DNA from: Mycobacterium sp. E1214
GTDB taxonomy: Bacteria; Actinomycetota; Actinomycetes; Mycobacteriales; Mycobacteriaceae
Assembly (NCBI RefSeq): GCF_001666755.1
Contig: NZ_LZJC01000077.1
Location: 1 to 64,000, forward strand
Length of the DNA stretch: 64,000 bases
Direction: 5' to 3'
Positions 45,857 to 54,514 of the stretch are shown piece by piece. Under the pieces are notes generated by a model. It did not search any database and was not told the origin of the DNA. It worked only from the letters and a program-made list of their open reading frames with translations. The position numbers and the translations under genes were made by a program. Position 1 is the stretch's first letter, and the number at the start of each line of letters is the position of its first letter.

Positions 45857-47023
45857 TCACCCCGCCGGCGCCAGGATCAACCCGCTCGTGGGCACGCCGG
45901 TGCCCGACGTGACCAGCACGTGCTCGACGTGGTCCACCTGGTTGTGCGACGTCCCGCGGATTTGGCGGACCCCCTCGGTGATGCCGTTCATGCCGTGGAT
46001 GTAGGCCTCGCCCAACAGCCCGCCGTTGGTGTTGATCGGCAAGTCGCCGCCCAGTGACAGCCGCTCGACGGTCGCGAAGTCCTTCGCCTCCCCGCGACCG
46101 CAGAACCCGAGCTCCTCGAGCTGGGTGAACACGAACGGCGTGAAATGGTCGTAGATGAAGGCGGTTTGGATGTCGGCGGGGGTGAGGCCGGAGTCCCGCC
46201 ACAGCCGTCGGGCGACGACGCCCATCTCCGGCAGCCCGGTGATGTCGTCGCGGTAGTAGCTGGTCATCATCTCGCCCTCGCGCGCTGCGCCCTGCGCGGC
46301 CGCGGTGATGACCGCCGGCGGCTGGCGCAGGTCGCGGGCGCGTTCGGCGCTGGTGACGACGAGAGCGACCCCGCCGTCGCTTTCCTGGCAGCAGTCGAGC
46401 AGCCGCAGCACGGGCGCGACGATCCAGCGGGATTGCTGGTGGTCGTCGAGCGTGATGGGCCGCCGATAGAACCAGGCGTCGGGGTTGGTGGCGGCGTGGT
46501 GGCGGTCGACGACCGCGATCCTGCCAAAGTCGGCGTTGGTGACGCCGTAGGTCGACATGTAACGCTGGGCGTGCAGCGCCACCCACGCCGCCGGCGTCAG
46601 CAACCCGAACGGCGCGTAATGCGCCATGAACAGCGGGGTTTCAGCCATGCTGCGCCCGCTGCCGCCGAACCGGAAACCAGACCGCTCGTTGAACGCGCGC
46701 CAGCACACCACCACGTCGGCGACGCCGGCGGCGATCGCCGTCGCGGCGTGCAGCACGGTACCGGCCGCCGCCCCGCCGCCGTGCGGCACCCGGGAGAAGA
46801 ACGACAGGTCGCCGATGCCCACGTTGCGGGCGACGTCGATCTCGTCGCTGGAATCCATGGTGAACGTGACCATGCCGTCCACGTCGGACGGGGACAAGCC
46901 GGCGTCGTCGAGCGCGGAACTGACTGCCTCGCAAGCCAATTGCAGCTCGCTGCGCCCCGATTCCTTGGAGAACTCGGTCTGGCCGATGCCGGCGATGGCG
47001 CAGTGGCCGGGCAGGGCGCTCAC
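45857..47023 (-). CDS. Thiolase-like lipid-transfer/aldolase protein (Ltp2-like)
   Basis: A 388-residue SCP-x/thiolase-like protein. The nucleophilic-cysteine position of thiolases is replaced by small residues (HGGGAAAGTVLHAA), as in Ltp2-type retro-aldolases rather than true thiolases. Ltp2-like stretches include FIYDHFTPFVFTQLEELGFC and NTNGGLLGEAYIHGMNG. GTG 47023 overlaps the upstream MaoC stop by 4 nt (GTGA). With the DUF35 and MaoC genes upstream it should form a hydratase-aldolase set cleaving a beta-hydroxyacyl-CoA by retro-aldol reaction. The substrate is unknown; steroid side chains are the known case. Confidence 0.82.
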   Translation of the reverse strand: MSALPGHCAIAGIGQTEFSKESGRSELQLACEAVSSALDDAGLSPSDVDGMVTFTMDSSDEIDVARNVGIGDLSFFSRVPHGGGAAAGTVLHAATAIAAGVADVVVCWRAFNERSGFRFGGSGRSMAETPLFMAHYAPFGLLTPAAWVALHAQRYMSTYGVTNADFGRIAVVDRHHAATNPDAWFYRRPITLDDHQQSRWIVAPVLRLLDCCQESDGGVALVVTSAERARDLRQPPAVITAAAQGAAREGEMMTSYYRDDITGLPEMGVVARRLWRDSGLTPADIQTAFIYDHFTPFVFTQLEELGFCGRGEAKDFATVERLSLGGDLPINTNGGLLGEAYIHGMNGITEGVRQIRGTSHNQVDHVEHVLVTSGTGVPTSGLILAPAG

Positions 47024-47469
47024 GCTGTGGAGCCTGCCGCGTCGAGCAGGCTCAGGACCGCGGTGCCGGACACGTGGTTGCCGAGGCTGTTGGCGCCGGC
47101 GAAGGCGACCTCGACGAAGTTCTCGCCCCCGCATCCCGCCGTCTTGCCCGTGACGGCACCGGCGAAGCGCAGCGGGTCGTCGGGATAGCACGGCACGCCC
47201 AGCCGGATCGACAGGTTCTTGACCATCGCCTCGGGCCCGGCCCAGTCGGTGAGGAACCGCACGCAGTAGCCGTTGGTGGTCAGGATGTTCATGAACAGGT
47301 TGGGCGAGCCCTGCTGGTTGGCGTAGTCGCGGTCGTGGTGCACTGGCATGAAGTCGCGGGTGGCGATCGCGCCGGCGACGATCAGCGTTGTGGTGACCGG
47401 TATTTCGAGCGGGGTGACCTGGTCGCCGACCGCGATGTCGGCCCAGCGCAGGGTGGTGCGGGCGGTCAT
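47020..47469 (-). CDS. MaoC-like hydratase, ChsH1-type small subunit
   Basis: A 149-residue single-hotdog protein with the MaoC hydratase-2 motif FMPVHHDRDYANQQGSPNLF, where Asp/His catalyse hydration of an enoyl-CoA. The residue set FMPVHHD is that of the active subunit; the partner MaoC-like gene two positions upstream lacks it in this form. Size and order match ChsH1 (Rv3541c). Start ATG 47469 overlaps the DUF35 stop by 4 nt (ATGA). Probably forms a heteromer with the 47876-48433 product. Confidence 0.82.
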   Translation of the reverse strand: MTARTTLRWADIAVGDQVTPLEIPVTTTLIVAGAIATRDFMPVHHDRDYANQQGSPNLFMNILTTNGYCVRFLTDWAGPEAMVKNLSIRLGVPCYPDDPLRFAGAVTGKTAGCGGENFVEVAFAGANSLGNHVSGTAVLSLLDAAGSTA

Positions 47470-47876
47470 GGGCGTCCTTCGGGCGCGGGCCGGAACTGGT
47501 GCAGCACGAGACCGTCGTCGAATTGCTCGAAGAAGACCTCCACCGGCATCCCGGGCGTGACCGCGGCCGGGTCGACCCCGCATAGGTTCGAGACCAGCCG
47601 GACGCCCTCGTCGAGCTCGACCAGCACCACGACGTAGGGGTAGTCGAAGAACGGGAATTTCGGTTCCAGCGGGACCACGTGGCTGTACACGGTGCCGCGC
47701 CCCGACGACTCGATCGCGGTCCAGGCCAGGGACCGGCAGTGTGGGCACATCGGCCGTGGCGGGTTGCGCAGCGCCCCGCAACCGTCACAACGTTGGATCA
47801 GAAGCTTGTTGTCGCGCAACCCGTTCCAGAAGAATTCGGTGTCCGGGCTGACGGCCGGCGCCAGTCGGGCCGCCAT
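47466..47876 (-). CDS. DUF35 OB-fold/zinc-ribbon acyl-CoA-associated protein
   Basis: A 136-residue protein. The N-terminal zinc ribbon has two CxxC pairs (CDGCGALRNPPRPMCPHC, about residues 30-47), followed by an OB fold with GTVYSHVVPLEPKFPFFDYP. DUF35 domains bind Ltp2-type thiolases and channel CoA substrates. In ChsH2 (Rv3542c) this domain is fused to a MaoC domain; here it is a separate gene. ATG 47876 overlaps the preceding stop by one base (TGATG), and its own stop overlaps the next start, so all are translationally linked. Confidence 0.85.
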   Translation of the reverse strand: MAARLAPAVSPDTEFFWNGLRDNKLLIQRCDGCGALRNPPRPMCPHCRSLAWTAIESSGRGTVYSHVVPLEPKFPFFDYPYVVVLVELDEGVRLVSNLCGVDPAAVTPGMPVEVFFEQFDDGLVLHQFRPAPEGRP

Positions 47877-48433
47877 CAGTTCGCCGGCCGGAAGCGCAGC
47901 ACCCGGAACCGCTGCCGGCCCAGCACCTCGCCGTGCTGATCGGAATAGGTCAGGACCCAGGTCAGGAAGTAGCCCGCGCCCAGCGCGGTCTTTTTCTCCT
48001 CGGAGACGCTTTCGAACACCGACGTCGCGCTGATCACGTCGCCCAGCCGGGGGTAGCGCTCGATCTCGAACTCCGAGTTGGTCGCCACGGTGCTGGTGTA
48101 GCCCGCCTCGTCGAGGAACGCCGTCGGGTTGCCCTCGACCTCGATCGGGGCGCCGCCGCGTTCCTTGATGCCGTCGAGCTTGGGCGACGGCATGGTCCAG
48201 GTCTGCAGCATCACCGGCGGCGACACGATCCCGCCGAACCGCGACGCCTCGGCGAACTCCGGTTCCAGGTAGACGGGATTCATGTCGTCCAGCGCGTGGG
48301 CCCAATGCCGAATCATCGGCTGGTTTACCGGATCCGGGGCCACCGTCGGCCTTCCGGTGCCGCCGGTGTGCTGCCCGACCAGCGCGCGCAGCTTCGCGTG
48401 AAACGCGGAATCGGTGTCGGAGCCTGCCACCAA
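47876..48433 (-). CDS. MaoC-family N-terminal-type hydratase (ChsH2 MaoC half)
   Basis: A 185-residue hotdog protein of the FAS1/MaoC N-terminal dehydratase type: QPMIRHWAHALDDMNPVYLE, then FGGIVSPPVMLQTWTMPSP. It resembles the N-terminal domain of ChsH2-type proteins, which bind the acyl-CoA and pair with the catalytic ChsH1-like subunit. TTG 48433 has GGAGG 6 nt upstream; GTG 48430 is adjacent and less well spaced. It is the first gene of the four-gene cassette, transcribed leftward from the 167-bp gap at 48434-48600. Confidence 0.82.
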   Translation of the reverse strand: MVAGSDTDSAFHAKLRALVGQHTGGTGRPTVAPDPVNQPMIRHWAHALDDMNPVYLEPEFAEASRFGGIVSPPVMLQTWTMPSPKLDGIKERGGAPIEVEGNPTAFLDEAGYTSTVATNSEFEIERYPRLGDVISATSVFESVSEEKKTALGAGYFLTWVLTYSDQHGEVLGRQRFRVLRFRPAN

Positions 48434-48600
48434 CCTGACCCTCCTGATGTGCCGCGGCGCGGGATCGGCGACCCGACGATGCCCCGTTGTGCCTACTCCG
48501 CGGCGCCAGCCCGTGTCAATGCGCAGCTAACCCGCCGCCGCCCGCCCGACCCGCGCGGTGAGCCTTTCGTAAACACGCCGTCACATGCCAAGCTGCTGAC

Positions 48601-49509
48601 ATGGTCATGGAGATCGCCCGCCCCAAACTCGAAGGCAACGTCGCCGTCGGTGAGGATCGCCAGATCGGCTTCGCCGAGTTCGGCGACCCGCACGGGCGGG
48701 CAGTCTTCTGGCTGCACGGCACGCCCGGCGCGCGCCGCCAAATTCCCACCGAGGCCCGCGTGTACGCCAAGGATCACGGCATCCGCCTGATCGGCCTCGA
48801 CCGTCCGGGGATCGGCTCGTCGACCCCGCACCGGTACCCCAACATCCGGGCCTTCGCCGACGACCTGGCGACGATCGCGGACACCCTCGGCATCGACCGG
48901 CTGGCCGTCATCGGCCTGTCCGGGGGCGGCCCGTACGCGCTCGCGTCGGCCGCGGCCTTGTCCGACCGGGTGGTCGCGGCCGGCATCCTCGGCGGCGTGG
49001 CGCCGTTCCTCGGCGACGAGGGCATCACCAGCGGGCTGATGAATCTCGGCAAACGGGCCGCGCCGCTGCTGCGGCTGGGCGGAGATCCCCTGCGCATCGG
49101 GGCCAGCCTGATGGTCCGCGCCATCCGCCCCGTCGCGAACACCGCCCTCTACCTCTACGCCGCGGTCTCGCCCGAGGGGGACCGGCGCTTGCTGACCCGG
49201 CCGGAATTCGGTGCCATGTTCCTCGACGACCTGCTCAACGGCAGCCGCAAGCAGCTCGCGGCCCCCTTCAACGACATCATCCTGTTCACCCAGGACTGGG
49301 GGTTCCGGCTCGACGAGGTGCGGGTGCCGGTCCGCTGGTGGCACGGCGACAGCGACCACATCGTCCCGTTCTCCCACGGCGAGCACGTGGTGCAGCTGTT
49401 GCCCGACGCGGAATTGTTCGTGCTGCCGGGCGAGAGTCACCTCGGAGGGCTGGGCCGCGGCGAGGAGATCCTGTCCCTGCTGATGAAGATCTGGGACGAG
49501 CAGGTCTGA
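48601..49509 (+). CDS. Alpha/beta-hydrolase fold protein (Rv1191-like)
   Basis: A 302-residue alpha/beta hydrolase. The oxyanion region is FWLHGTPGARRQ; GLDRPGIGSSTPH follows; the nucleophile is the Ser in VIGLSGGGPYALA, with the acid in WWHGDSDHIVP and the histidine in LPGESHLGGLG. The sequence suggests an esterase or peptidase-like hydrolase; the substrate is not known. It runs in the same direction as fadD36 after a 26-bp gap, so the two may share a transcript. ATG 48601 or 48607 are alternatives. Confidence 0.8.
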   Translation: MVMEIARPKLEGNVAVGEDRQIGFAEFGDPHGRAVFWLHGTPGARRQIPTEARVYAKDHGIRLIGLDRPGIGSSTPHRYPNIRAFADDLATIADTLGIDRLAVIGLSGGGPYALASAAALSDRVVAAGILGGVAPFLGDEGITSGLMNLGKRAAPLLRLGGDPLRIGASLMVRAIRPVANTALYLYAAVSPEGDRRLLTRPEFGAMFLDDLLNGSRKQLAAPFNDIILFTQDWGFRLDEVRVPVRWWHGDSDHIVPFSHGEHVVQLLPDAELFVLPGESHLGGLGRGEEILSLLMKIWDEQV

Positions 49510-49535
49510 CTTTCTAGGGGCGGTACCCTGCAGTC

Positions 49536-50951
49536 GTGCTGCTGGAGTCTCTGAATCCCGCGGCGGTCGCCGCGACCGATATTCCCGATGCGGTGCGCAT
49601 CGACGGCGCCGTGTTGAGCCGCAGCGATCTGGTCGGCGGCGCCACCTCGGTGGCCGAGCGGGTCGCCGGCGCGGGGCGCGTCGCGATCCTGGCCACCCCG
49701 ACCGCGCAGACCGTCCTCGCGGTCACCGGCTGCCTCATCGCCGGGGTGCCGTTCGTCCCGGTGCCCTCCGACGTCGGGGCGGCCGAGCGCCGGCACATGC
49801 TCTCCGATTCCGGGGCGCAGGCGTGGCTCGGGCCGGTCCCCGACGAGCGGGAGGGGTTGCCGCACATCCCCGTTCGCGCGCACGCCCGGTCCTGGCACCG
49901 CTATCCCGAGCCGCCGCCCGAGGCCACCGCGATGGTGATCTACACCTCCGGGACCACCGGGCCGCCGAAGGGCGTGGTGGTGAGCCGGCGGGCGATCGCC
50001 GCCGACCTGGACGCGCTGGCGCAGGCCTGGCAGTGGACGGCCGACGACGTGCTGGTGCACGGGCTGCCGCTGTTCCACATCCACGGCCTGGTGCTCGGGC
50101 TGCTGGGGTCGCTGCGGATCGGCAACCGCTTCGTGCACACCGGCAGGCCCAAGCCGGAGGCCTACGCGCAGGCCGCCGAGGACCTCGGCGGGACGCTGTT
50201 CTTCGCGGTGCCCACCGTGTGGTCGCGGGTGGTGGCCGACGAGGCCGCCGCCCGCGCGCTGCGCCCGGCGCGGCTGCTGGTCTCGGGCAGCGCGCCGCTG
50301 CCGGTGCCGGTGTTCGATCGGCTCGAGGCGCTGACCGGGCACCAGCCCATCGAACGGTACGGCGCCTCGGAGTCGCTGATCACCATCTCCACCCGGGCGG
50401 ACGGCGAGCGGCGCGCCGGCTGGGTGGGGTTGCCGTTGGCGGGCGTGCAGACCCGGCTGCTCGATGACGGCGGCGCGCCGGTGCCCGACGACGGCGAGAC
50501 CGTCGGCAAGTTGGAGGTGCGCGGGCCGACGATGTTCGACGGCTACCTGAACCGGCCCGAGGCCACGGCCGCGGCGTTCGACGCCGACGGCTGGTACCGC
50601 ACCGGCGACGTCGCGGTCGTCGACGGCGGCGGCATGCACCGCATCGTGGGCCGCGAGTCGGTCGACCTCATCAAGTCCGGCGGCTACCGCGTCGGCGCCG
50701 GGGAGATCGAGACCGCGCTGCTCGGGCACCCGGGGGTGGCCGAGGCCGCGGTCATCGGGATGCCCGACGAGGACCTGGGCCAGCGCATCGTCGCGTTCGT
50801 CGTCGGCTCGGCCCAGCCCGACGAGCTGATCGACCATGTGGCGCAGCAGCTTTCGGTGCACAAGCGGCCGCGGGAGGTGCGCGTCGTCGACGCGCTGCCC
50901 CGCAACGCGATGGGCAAGGTCCTCAAGAAGCAGCTGCTAGCCGACGGCTAA
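49536..50951 (+). CDS. fadD36: Acyl-CoA ligase FadD36
   Basis: A 471-residue ANL-superfamily acyl-CoA synthetase, shorter than most FadD, as is Rv1193. Core motifs: YTSGTTGPPKGVVVSRRA (AMP-binding P-loop), ERYGASESLITIS, GWYRTGDVAV, GRESVDLIKSGGYRVGAGEIE, and the C-terminal catalytic lysine in NAMGKVLKKQL. It probably makes CoA thioesters from medium/long acids or other carboxylates; the substrate is unproven. GTG 49536 lies just after the hydrolase gene. Confidence 0.88.
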   Translation: MLLESLNPAAVAATDIPDAVRIDGAVLSRSDLVGGATSVAERVAGAGRVAILATPTAQTVLAVTGCLIAGVPFVPVPSDVGAAERRHMLSDSGAQAWLGPVPDEREGLPHIPVRAHARSWHRYPEPPPEATAMVIYTSGTTGPPKGVVVSRRAIAADLDALAQAWQWTADDVLVHGLPLFHIHGLVLGLLGSLRIGNRFVHTGRPKPEAYAQAAEDLGGTLFFAVPTVWSRVVADEAAARALRPARLLVSGSAPLPVPVFDRLEALTGHQPIERYGASESLITISTRADGERRAGWVGLPLAGVQTRLLDDGGAPVPDDGETVGKLEVRGPTMFDGYLNRPEATAAAFDADGWYRTGDVAVVDGGGMHRIVGRESVDLIKSGGYRVGAGEIETALLGHPGVAEAAVIGMPDEDLGQRIVAFVVGSAQPDELIDHVAQQLSVHKRPREVRVVDALPRNAMGKVLKKQLLADG

Positions 50952-51142
50952 CGCGGGGGTGCCGCCACGTCTCAATTGCGTCACGACGGCGGCACAAAAC
51001 TCCCGGTCAGCGGCCGCGCTGCCCGACACGCAGCAGATTGCCAGCATTCTGGACAAGCGTGCGGCCCCGCGTTCGCATAGCTTCGTTGTGGACCTGCACG
51101 ACGTCCGAGTCCGACCGGACACCCGTTCTTCGAGGATGACAC

Positions 51143-52504
51143 GTGACACAGCTGAGGCGGCCGGATGGCTCGGCCCCGACGAGCGCCGCCGGTCCGCGGC
51201 CGACACCGATGCGGCGGGTGGCCGCCGCCTGCCTGGTGGGGTCGGCGATCGAGTTCTACGACTTCCTGATCTACGGCACCGCGGCGGCGCTGGTGTTCCC
51301 GACGGTGTTCTTCCCGCGTCTGAGCCCGGCGGTGGCGACCCTGGCGTCGCTGGCCACGTTCGCGACGGCGTTCGTGTCCCGGCCGCTCGGCGCCGCCGTC
51401 TTCGGGTACTTCGGGGACCGGCTGGGCCGAAAGAAGACGCTGGTCGCCACGCTGCTGATCATGGGCGCGTCGACGGTGAGCGTGGGCCTGGTGCCCGGCA
51501 CCGCGTCGATCGGCGTCGCGGCGCCGTTGATCCTGATCGTGCTGCGGCTGCTGCAGGGGTTCGCGGTCGGCGGCGAGTGGGCCGGTTCGGTGCTGCTGAG
51601 CGCCGAGTACGCGCCGGTCGGCCGCCGCGGCTGGTACGGCATGTTCACCTCGCTGGGCGGCGGCACCGCGGGCGTGCTGGCCAGCCTGACCTTCCTGGCC
51701 GTCAACGTGACCATGGGCGAGAAGAGCCCCGCCTTCATGGAATGGGGCTGGCGGGTGCCGTTCCTGATCAGCAGCGGGCTGATCGCCATCGCGCTGTACG
51801 TGCGGCTCAACATCGAGGAGACCCCCGTCTTCGTGGAGGAGAAAGCCCGCGACCTGGTGCCCAAGGCGCCCCTGGCCGAGCTGTTCCGGCTGCAGCGGCG
51901 CGAGATCCTGCTGGTCGCGGGCAGCTTCCTGGGCGGCATGGGCTTCGTCTACCTGGGCAACACGTTCCTCGTGATGTACGCCCACAACCACCTCGGCTAT
52001 TCGCGCGCCTTCATCTGGGGGGTCGGCGCGCTGGGCGGGCTGACCAGCATCGTGTTCGTGTCCGTCTCGGCGTGGGTGTCGGACCGGGTGGGACGCCGTC
52101 GCGTGATGCTGGTGGGCCTGTCGGCGTGCCTGCCCTGGGCGTTCCTGGTCGTCCCGTTGATGGACACCGGCAAGCCGGTGCTCTACGCGGTCGCCGTCCT
52201 GGGCATGTTCGCCGCCGCGGCCGTCGCCAACGGGCCGTCCGGGGCGTTCGTGCCCGAGCTGTTCGCCACCCGGTACCGCTACAGCGGCGCGGCGGTGGCG
52301 ATGAACCTGGCCGGCATCCTCGGCGCGGCCGTGCCGCCGCTGCTCGCGGGCCCGCTGCTGGCGAGCTACGGCAGTTGGGCGATCGGGCTGATGATGGCCG
52401 CCCTGGTGCTGGCCAGTTTCGTGTCCATCTACCTGCTGCCCGAGACCAGGGGCACGACGCTGCGCAGCGGCCGCGCGGCGCCCAAGCAGCCCGCGCGGCT
52501 ATAG
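51143..52504 (+). CDS. MFS transporter, metabolite:H+ symporter family (Rv1200-like)
   Basis: A 453-residue major facilitator with 12 membrane helices. It carries the MHS-type motifs: ATFATAFVSRPLGAAVFGYF then GDRLGRKKTL after helix 2, GFAVGGEWAGSVLLSAEYAP, and VSDRVGRRRVML between halves. GTG 51143 has GAGGA 6 nt upstream. It resembles ProP/KgtP-like uptake systems for dicarboxylates or compatible solutes; the substrate is unknown. It converges on dapD with a 6-bp gap. In M. tuberculosis esxK/esxL and transposase genes lie just upstream of Rv1200; none is here. Confidence 0.88.
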   Translation: MTQLRRPDGSAPTSAAGPRPTPMRRVAAACLVGSAIEFYDFLIYGTAAALVFPTVFFPRLSPAVATLASLATFATAFVSRPLGAAVFGYFGDRLGRKKTLVATLLIMGASTVSVGLVPGTASIGVAAPLILIVLRLLQGFAVGGEWAGSVLLSAEYAPVGRRGWYGMFTSLGGGTAGVLASLTFLAVNVTMGEKSPAFMEWGWRVPFLISSGLIAIALYVRLNIEETPVFVEEKARDLVPKAPLAELFRLQRREILLVAGSFLGGMGFVYLGNTFLVMYAHNHLGYSRAFIWGVGALGGLTSIVFVSVSAWVSDRVGRRRVMLVGLSACLPWAFLVVPLMDTGKPVLYAVAVLGMFAAAAVANGPSGAFVPELFATRYRYSGAAVAMNLAGILGAAVPPLLAGPLLASYGSWAIGLMMAALVLASFVSIYLLPETRGTTLRSGRAAPKQPARL

Positions 52505-52510
52505 GGGCCG

Positions 52511-53467
52511 TCAGTTGGCGTGCAGGTCCTCGTTGAGGGCGATGCCCTGCCCGCCGCGCGGGACCACCTCGACCGCCCCGCTCACCGAGTTGCGCCGGAA
52601 CAGCAGGTGGTTGCCGCCGGAGAGGTCGCGGGCCTTGAGCACCTGACCGTCGGGCGTGGCGACCTTGGTGCCGGCGGTGACGTACAAGCCGGCCTCGACG
52701 ACGCAGTCGTCGCCCAGCGAGATGCCCAGCCCCGCGTTGGCGCCCAGCAGGCAGCGCTTGCCGATCGAGATCACCTCGGTGCCGCCGCCGGACAGGGTGC
52801 CCATGATGGACGCGCCGCCCCCGACGTCCGAGCCGTCGCCGACCACGACGCCGGCCGAGATGCGGCCCTCCACCATCGACGCGCCCAGCGTGCCGGCGTT
52901 GTAGTTGACGAAGCCTTCGTGCATGACCGTCGTGCCCGGCGCCAGGTGCGCGCCGAGGCGCACCCGGTCGGCGTCGGCGATGCGCACCCCGGTCGGTAGC
53001 ACGTAGTCGACCATCCGCGGGAACTTGTCGACCCCGTACACCGTCACCGGCCCGTGCCGGCGCAGCCGCGCCCGGACCGCCTCGAAGCCCTCGATGGCGC
53101 ACGGCCCGCGGTTGGTCCAGACCACGTTGGTCAGCACCGAGAACAAGCCGCCGGCATTCAGCCCGTGGGGCGCCACCAGCCGGTGCGACAGCAGGTGCAG
53201 CCTCAGGTAGGCGTCGTGCGCGTCGGCGGCGACGTCGTCGAGCGAGCCGATGACCGTGCGGACCGCGATGGTCTCCGTGCCGCGGTCGTCGTCGCGGCCG
53301 ACCAACGCGGCCAGCTCCGGCGCAACGTCGGACAGCGCCAGCCGCGACGTGCCGGACGTCCCGGAGTCGGTGAGTTCCGGTGCCGGAAACCACGTGTCGA
53401 GGATCGATCCATCCGACGCCAGCGTCGCCAGCCCCACACCCACCGCAGCTCCAGTCACGGCGGTCAG
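52511..53467 (-). CDS. dapD: Tetrahydrodipicolinate N-succinyltransferase DapD
   Basis: A left-handed beta-helix succinyltransferase of 318 residues, using succinyl-CoA to open tetrahydrodipicolinate in lysine/DAP synthesis. Hexapeptide repeats run from about residue 165 ([20 protein letters not shown]) to about 280, and [20 protein letters not shown] is the catalytic region. The expected M. tuberculosis start MSTVTGAAGIG aligns with (CTG)[11 protein letters not shown], so CTG 53467 (GGGGG upstream) is the natural start; GTG 53458 would lose only three residues. Divergent from the PE gene by 185 bp. Confidence 0.93.
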   Translation of the reverse strand: MTAVTGAAVGVGLATLASDGSILDTWFPAPELTDSGTSGTSRLALSDVAPELAALVGRDDDRGTETIAVRTVIGSLDDVAADAHDAYLRLHLLSHRLVAPHGLNAGGLFSVLTNVVWTNRGPCAIEGFEAVRARLRRHGPVTVYGVDKFPRMVDYVLPTGVRIADADRVRLGAHLAPGTTVMHEGFVNYNAGTLGASMVEGRISAGVVVGDGSDVGGGASIMGTLSGGGTEVISIGKRCLLGANAGLGISLGDDCVVEAGLYVTAGTKVATPDGQVLKARDLSGGNHLLFRRNSVSGAVEVVPRGGQGIALNEDLHAN

Positions 53468-53524
53468 GTTATCGCCCCCGGACGACCGTGCGGGACCCGC
53501 CCGGCCCCGACGACGCCGCACCCG

Positions 53525-53545
53525 TAACGGCGGCGTTAACGGCGG
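53525..53545. repeat. Two TAACGGCGG direct repeats upstream of the PE gene
   Basis: TAACGGCGG at 53525-53533 and 53537-53545, period 12 bp, in the divergent gap between dapD and PE. It is about 110-130 bp upstream of the PE start. It may be an operator pair; could be chance in GC-rich DNA. Confidence 0.5.
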
Positions 53546-53652
53546 ATTTCCGGGTACGCGGGCGCTCGGGGGTGAGGCAGGTCACGTCGTGGGCCCGCCG
53601 CTGATCCCTCCGCCGGCCCGTCGAGGCCGCTCGATCACCGGAGGAGCACACG

Positions 53653-54489
53653 ATGTCCGTTACCACGTCCCTTGTCACCACGTCCTTTGTCACCATCCGA
53701 CCCGAGGCGCTGCTGGCCGCGGCCGGCGCGCTCGACGGTCTCGGTTCGGCGCTGGCCGCCCAGGATGCGGCGGCCGCCGCCGCGACCACGAGCATCGCGC
53801 CGGCGGCCGCCGACGAGGTGTCGGCGCTGCAGGCCGCGCAGTTCTCCGCCTACGGCACCTGGTACCAGCAGGTCAGCGCGCAGGCCAAAGCGGTGCACCA
53901 ATCGCTGGTCAGCACGCTCACCAGCAACGCCGGTTCGTACGGCGACACCGAGGCCGCCAACCAGGTGACCACCAGCGCCGCTGCCCTGCCCAGGGCCGCC
54001 GCCGCGGCGGCGGCCGACCCGTCGTCCGACACGGGCGCCGCGCTGGGCACCACCATCGAATGGGGCCAGAACGTCGGCGCCGCGGCGTCGGACTTCATCT
54101 CGCTGGGGGCCGGCCAATTCGCCCCGGGCGCCGGCCTGTTCAGCACCTCCGCGGCCGTCACCGCCGACGCCGGTGCCGCGGTGCCGGTGGCTGCGGCCGC
54201 GCCGCCGGCGGCCCCGGGCGCCGCGCCCGGGGTGCTCGCGAACGTGGGCGGGGGCCCGTCGATCGGCGCGTTGTCGGTGCCTCCCGGCTGGGCGGCCGGT
54301 GGGGTCCCCGCGGCCAGCACCGCGCCGGTGCAGCTGACCGGCCACAGCGCCGCCGCGCCGCCCGCCGCACCCGTCGGCGCCGTCCCCGCTGGGTTGCCCG
54401 CGATGGCCAGCACCGGCCGCGGCGGCTCCGGCCTCGGCGCGCCGCGCTACGGCGTCAAGCCCACCGTCATGCCCAAGCCCGCCGTCTGA
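53653..54489 (+). CDS. PE-family protein with a PPE-SVP-like C-terminus
   Basis: A 278-residue protein with GGAGGAG 6 nt before ATG 53653. Residues ~11-100 are a PE domain (SFVTIRPEALLAAAGALDGL onward, with the YxxxE-type helical hairpin). The N-terminus is extended by two 5-residue repeats (SVTT SLVTT SFVTI). The C-terminus is not typical of PE proteins: IGALSVPPGWAAG, then GLPAMASTGRGG and RYGVKPTVMP closely match the end of the neighbouring PPE protein. It is 25 bp ahead of the PPE gene, so the two should be co-translated and secreted as a PE/PPE heterodimer through an ESX system. Confidence 0.85.
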   Translation: MSVTTSLVTTSFVTIRPEALLAAAGALDGLGSALAAQDAAAAAATTSIAPAAADEVSALQAAQFSAYGTWYQQVSAQAKAVHQSLVSTLTSNAGSYGDTEAANQVTTSAAALPRAAAAAAADPSSDTGAALGTTIEWGQNVGAAASDFISLGAGQFAPGAGLFSTSAAVTADAGAAVPVAAAAPPAAPGAAPGVLANVGGGPSIGALSVPPGWAAGGVPAASTAPVQLTGHSAAAPPAAPVGAVPAGLPAMASTGRGGSGLGAPRYGVKPTVMPKPAV

Positions 54490-54514
54490 CAACCCGCCGA
54501 ACAGGAGCAGAGCA

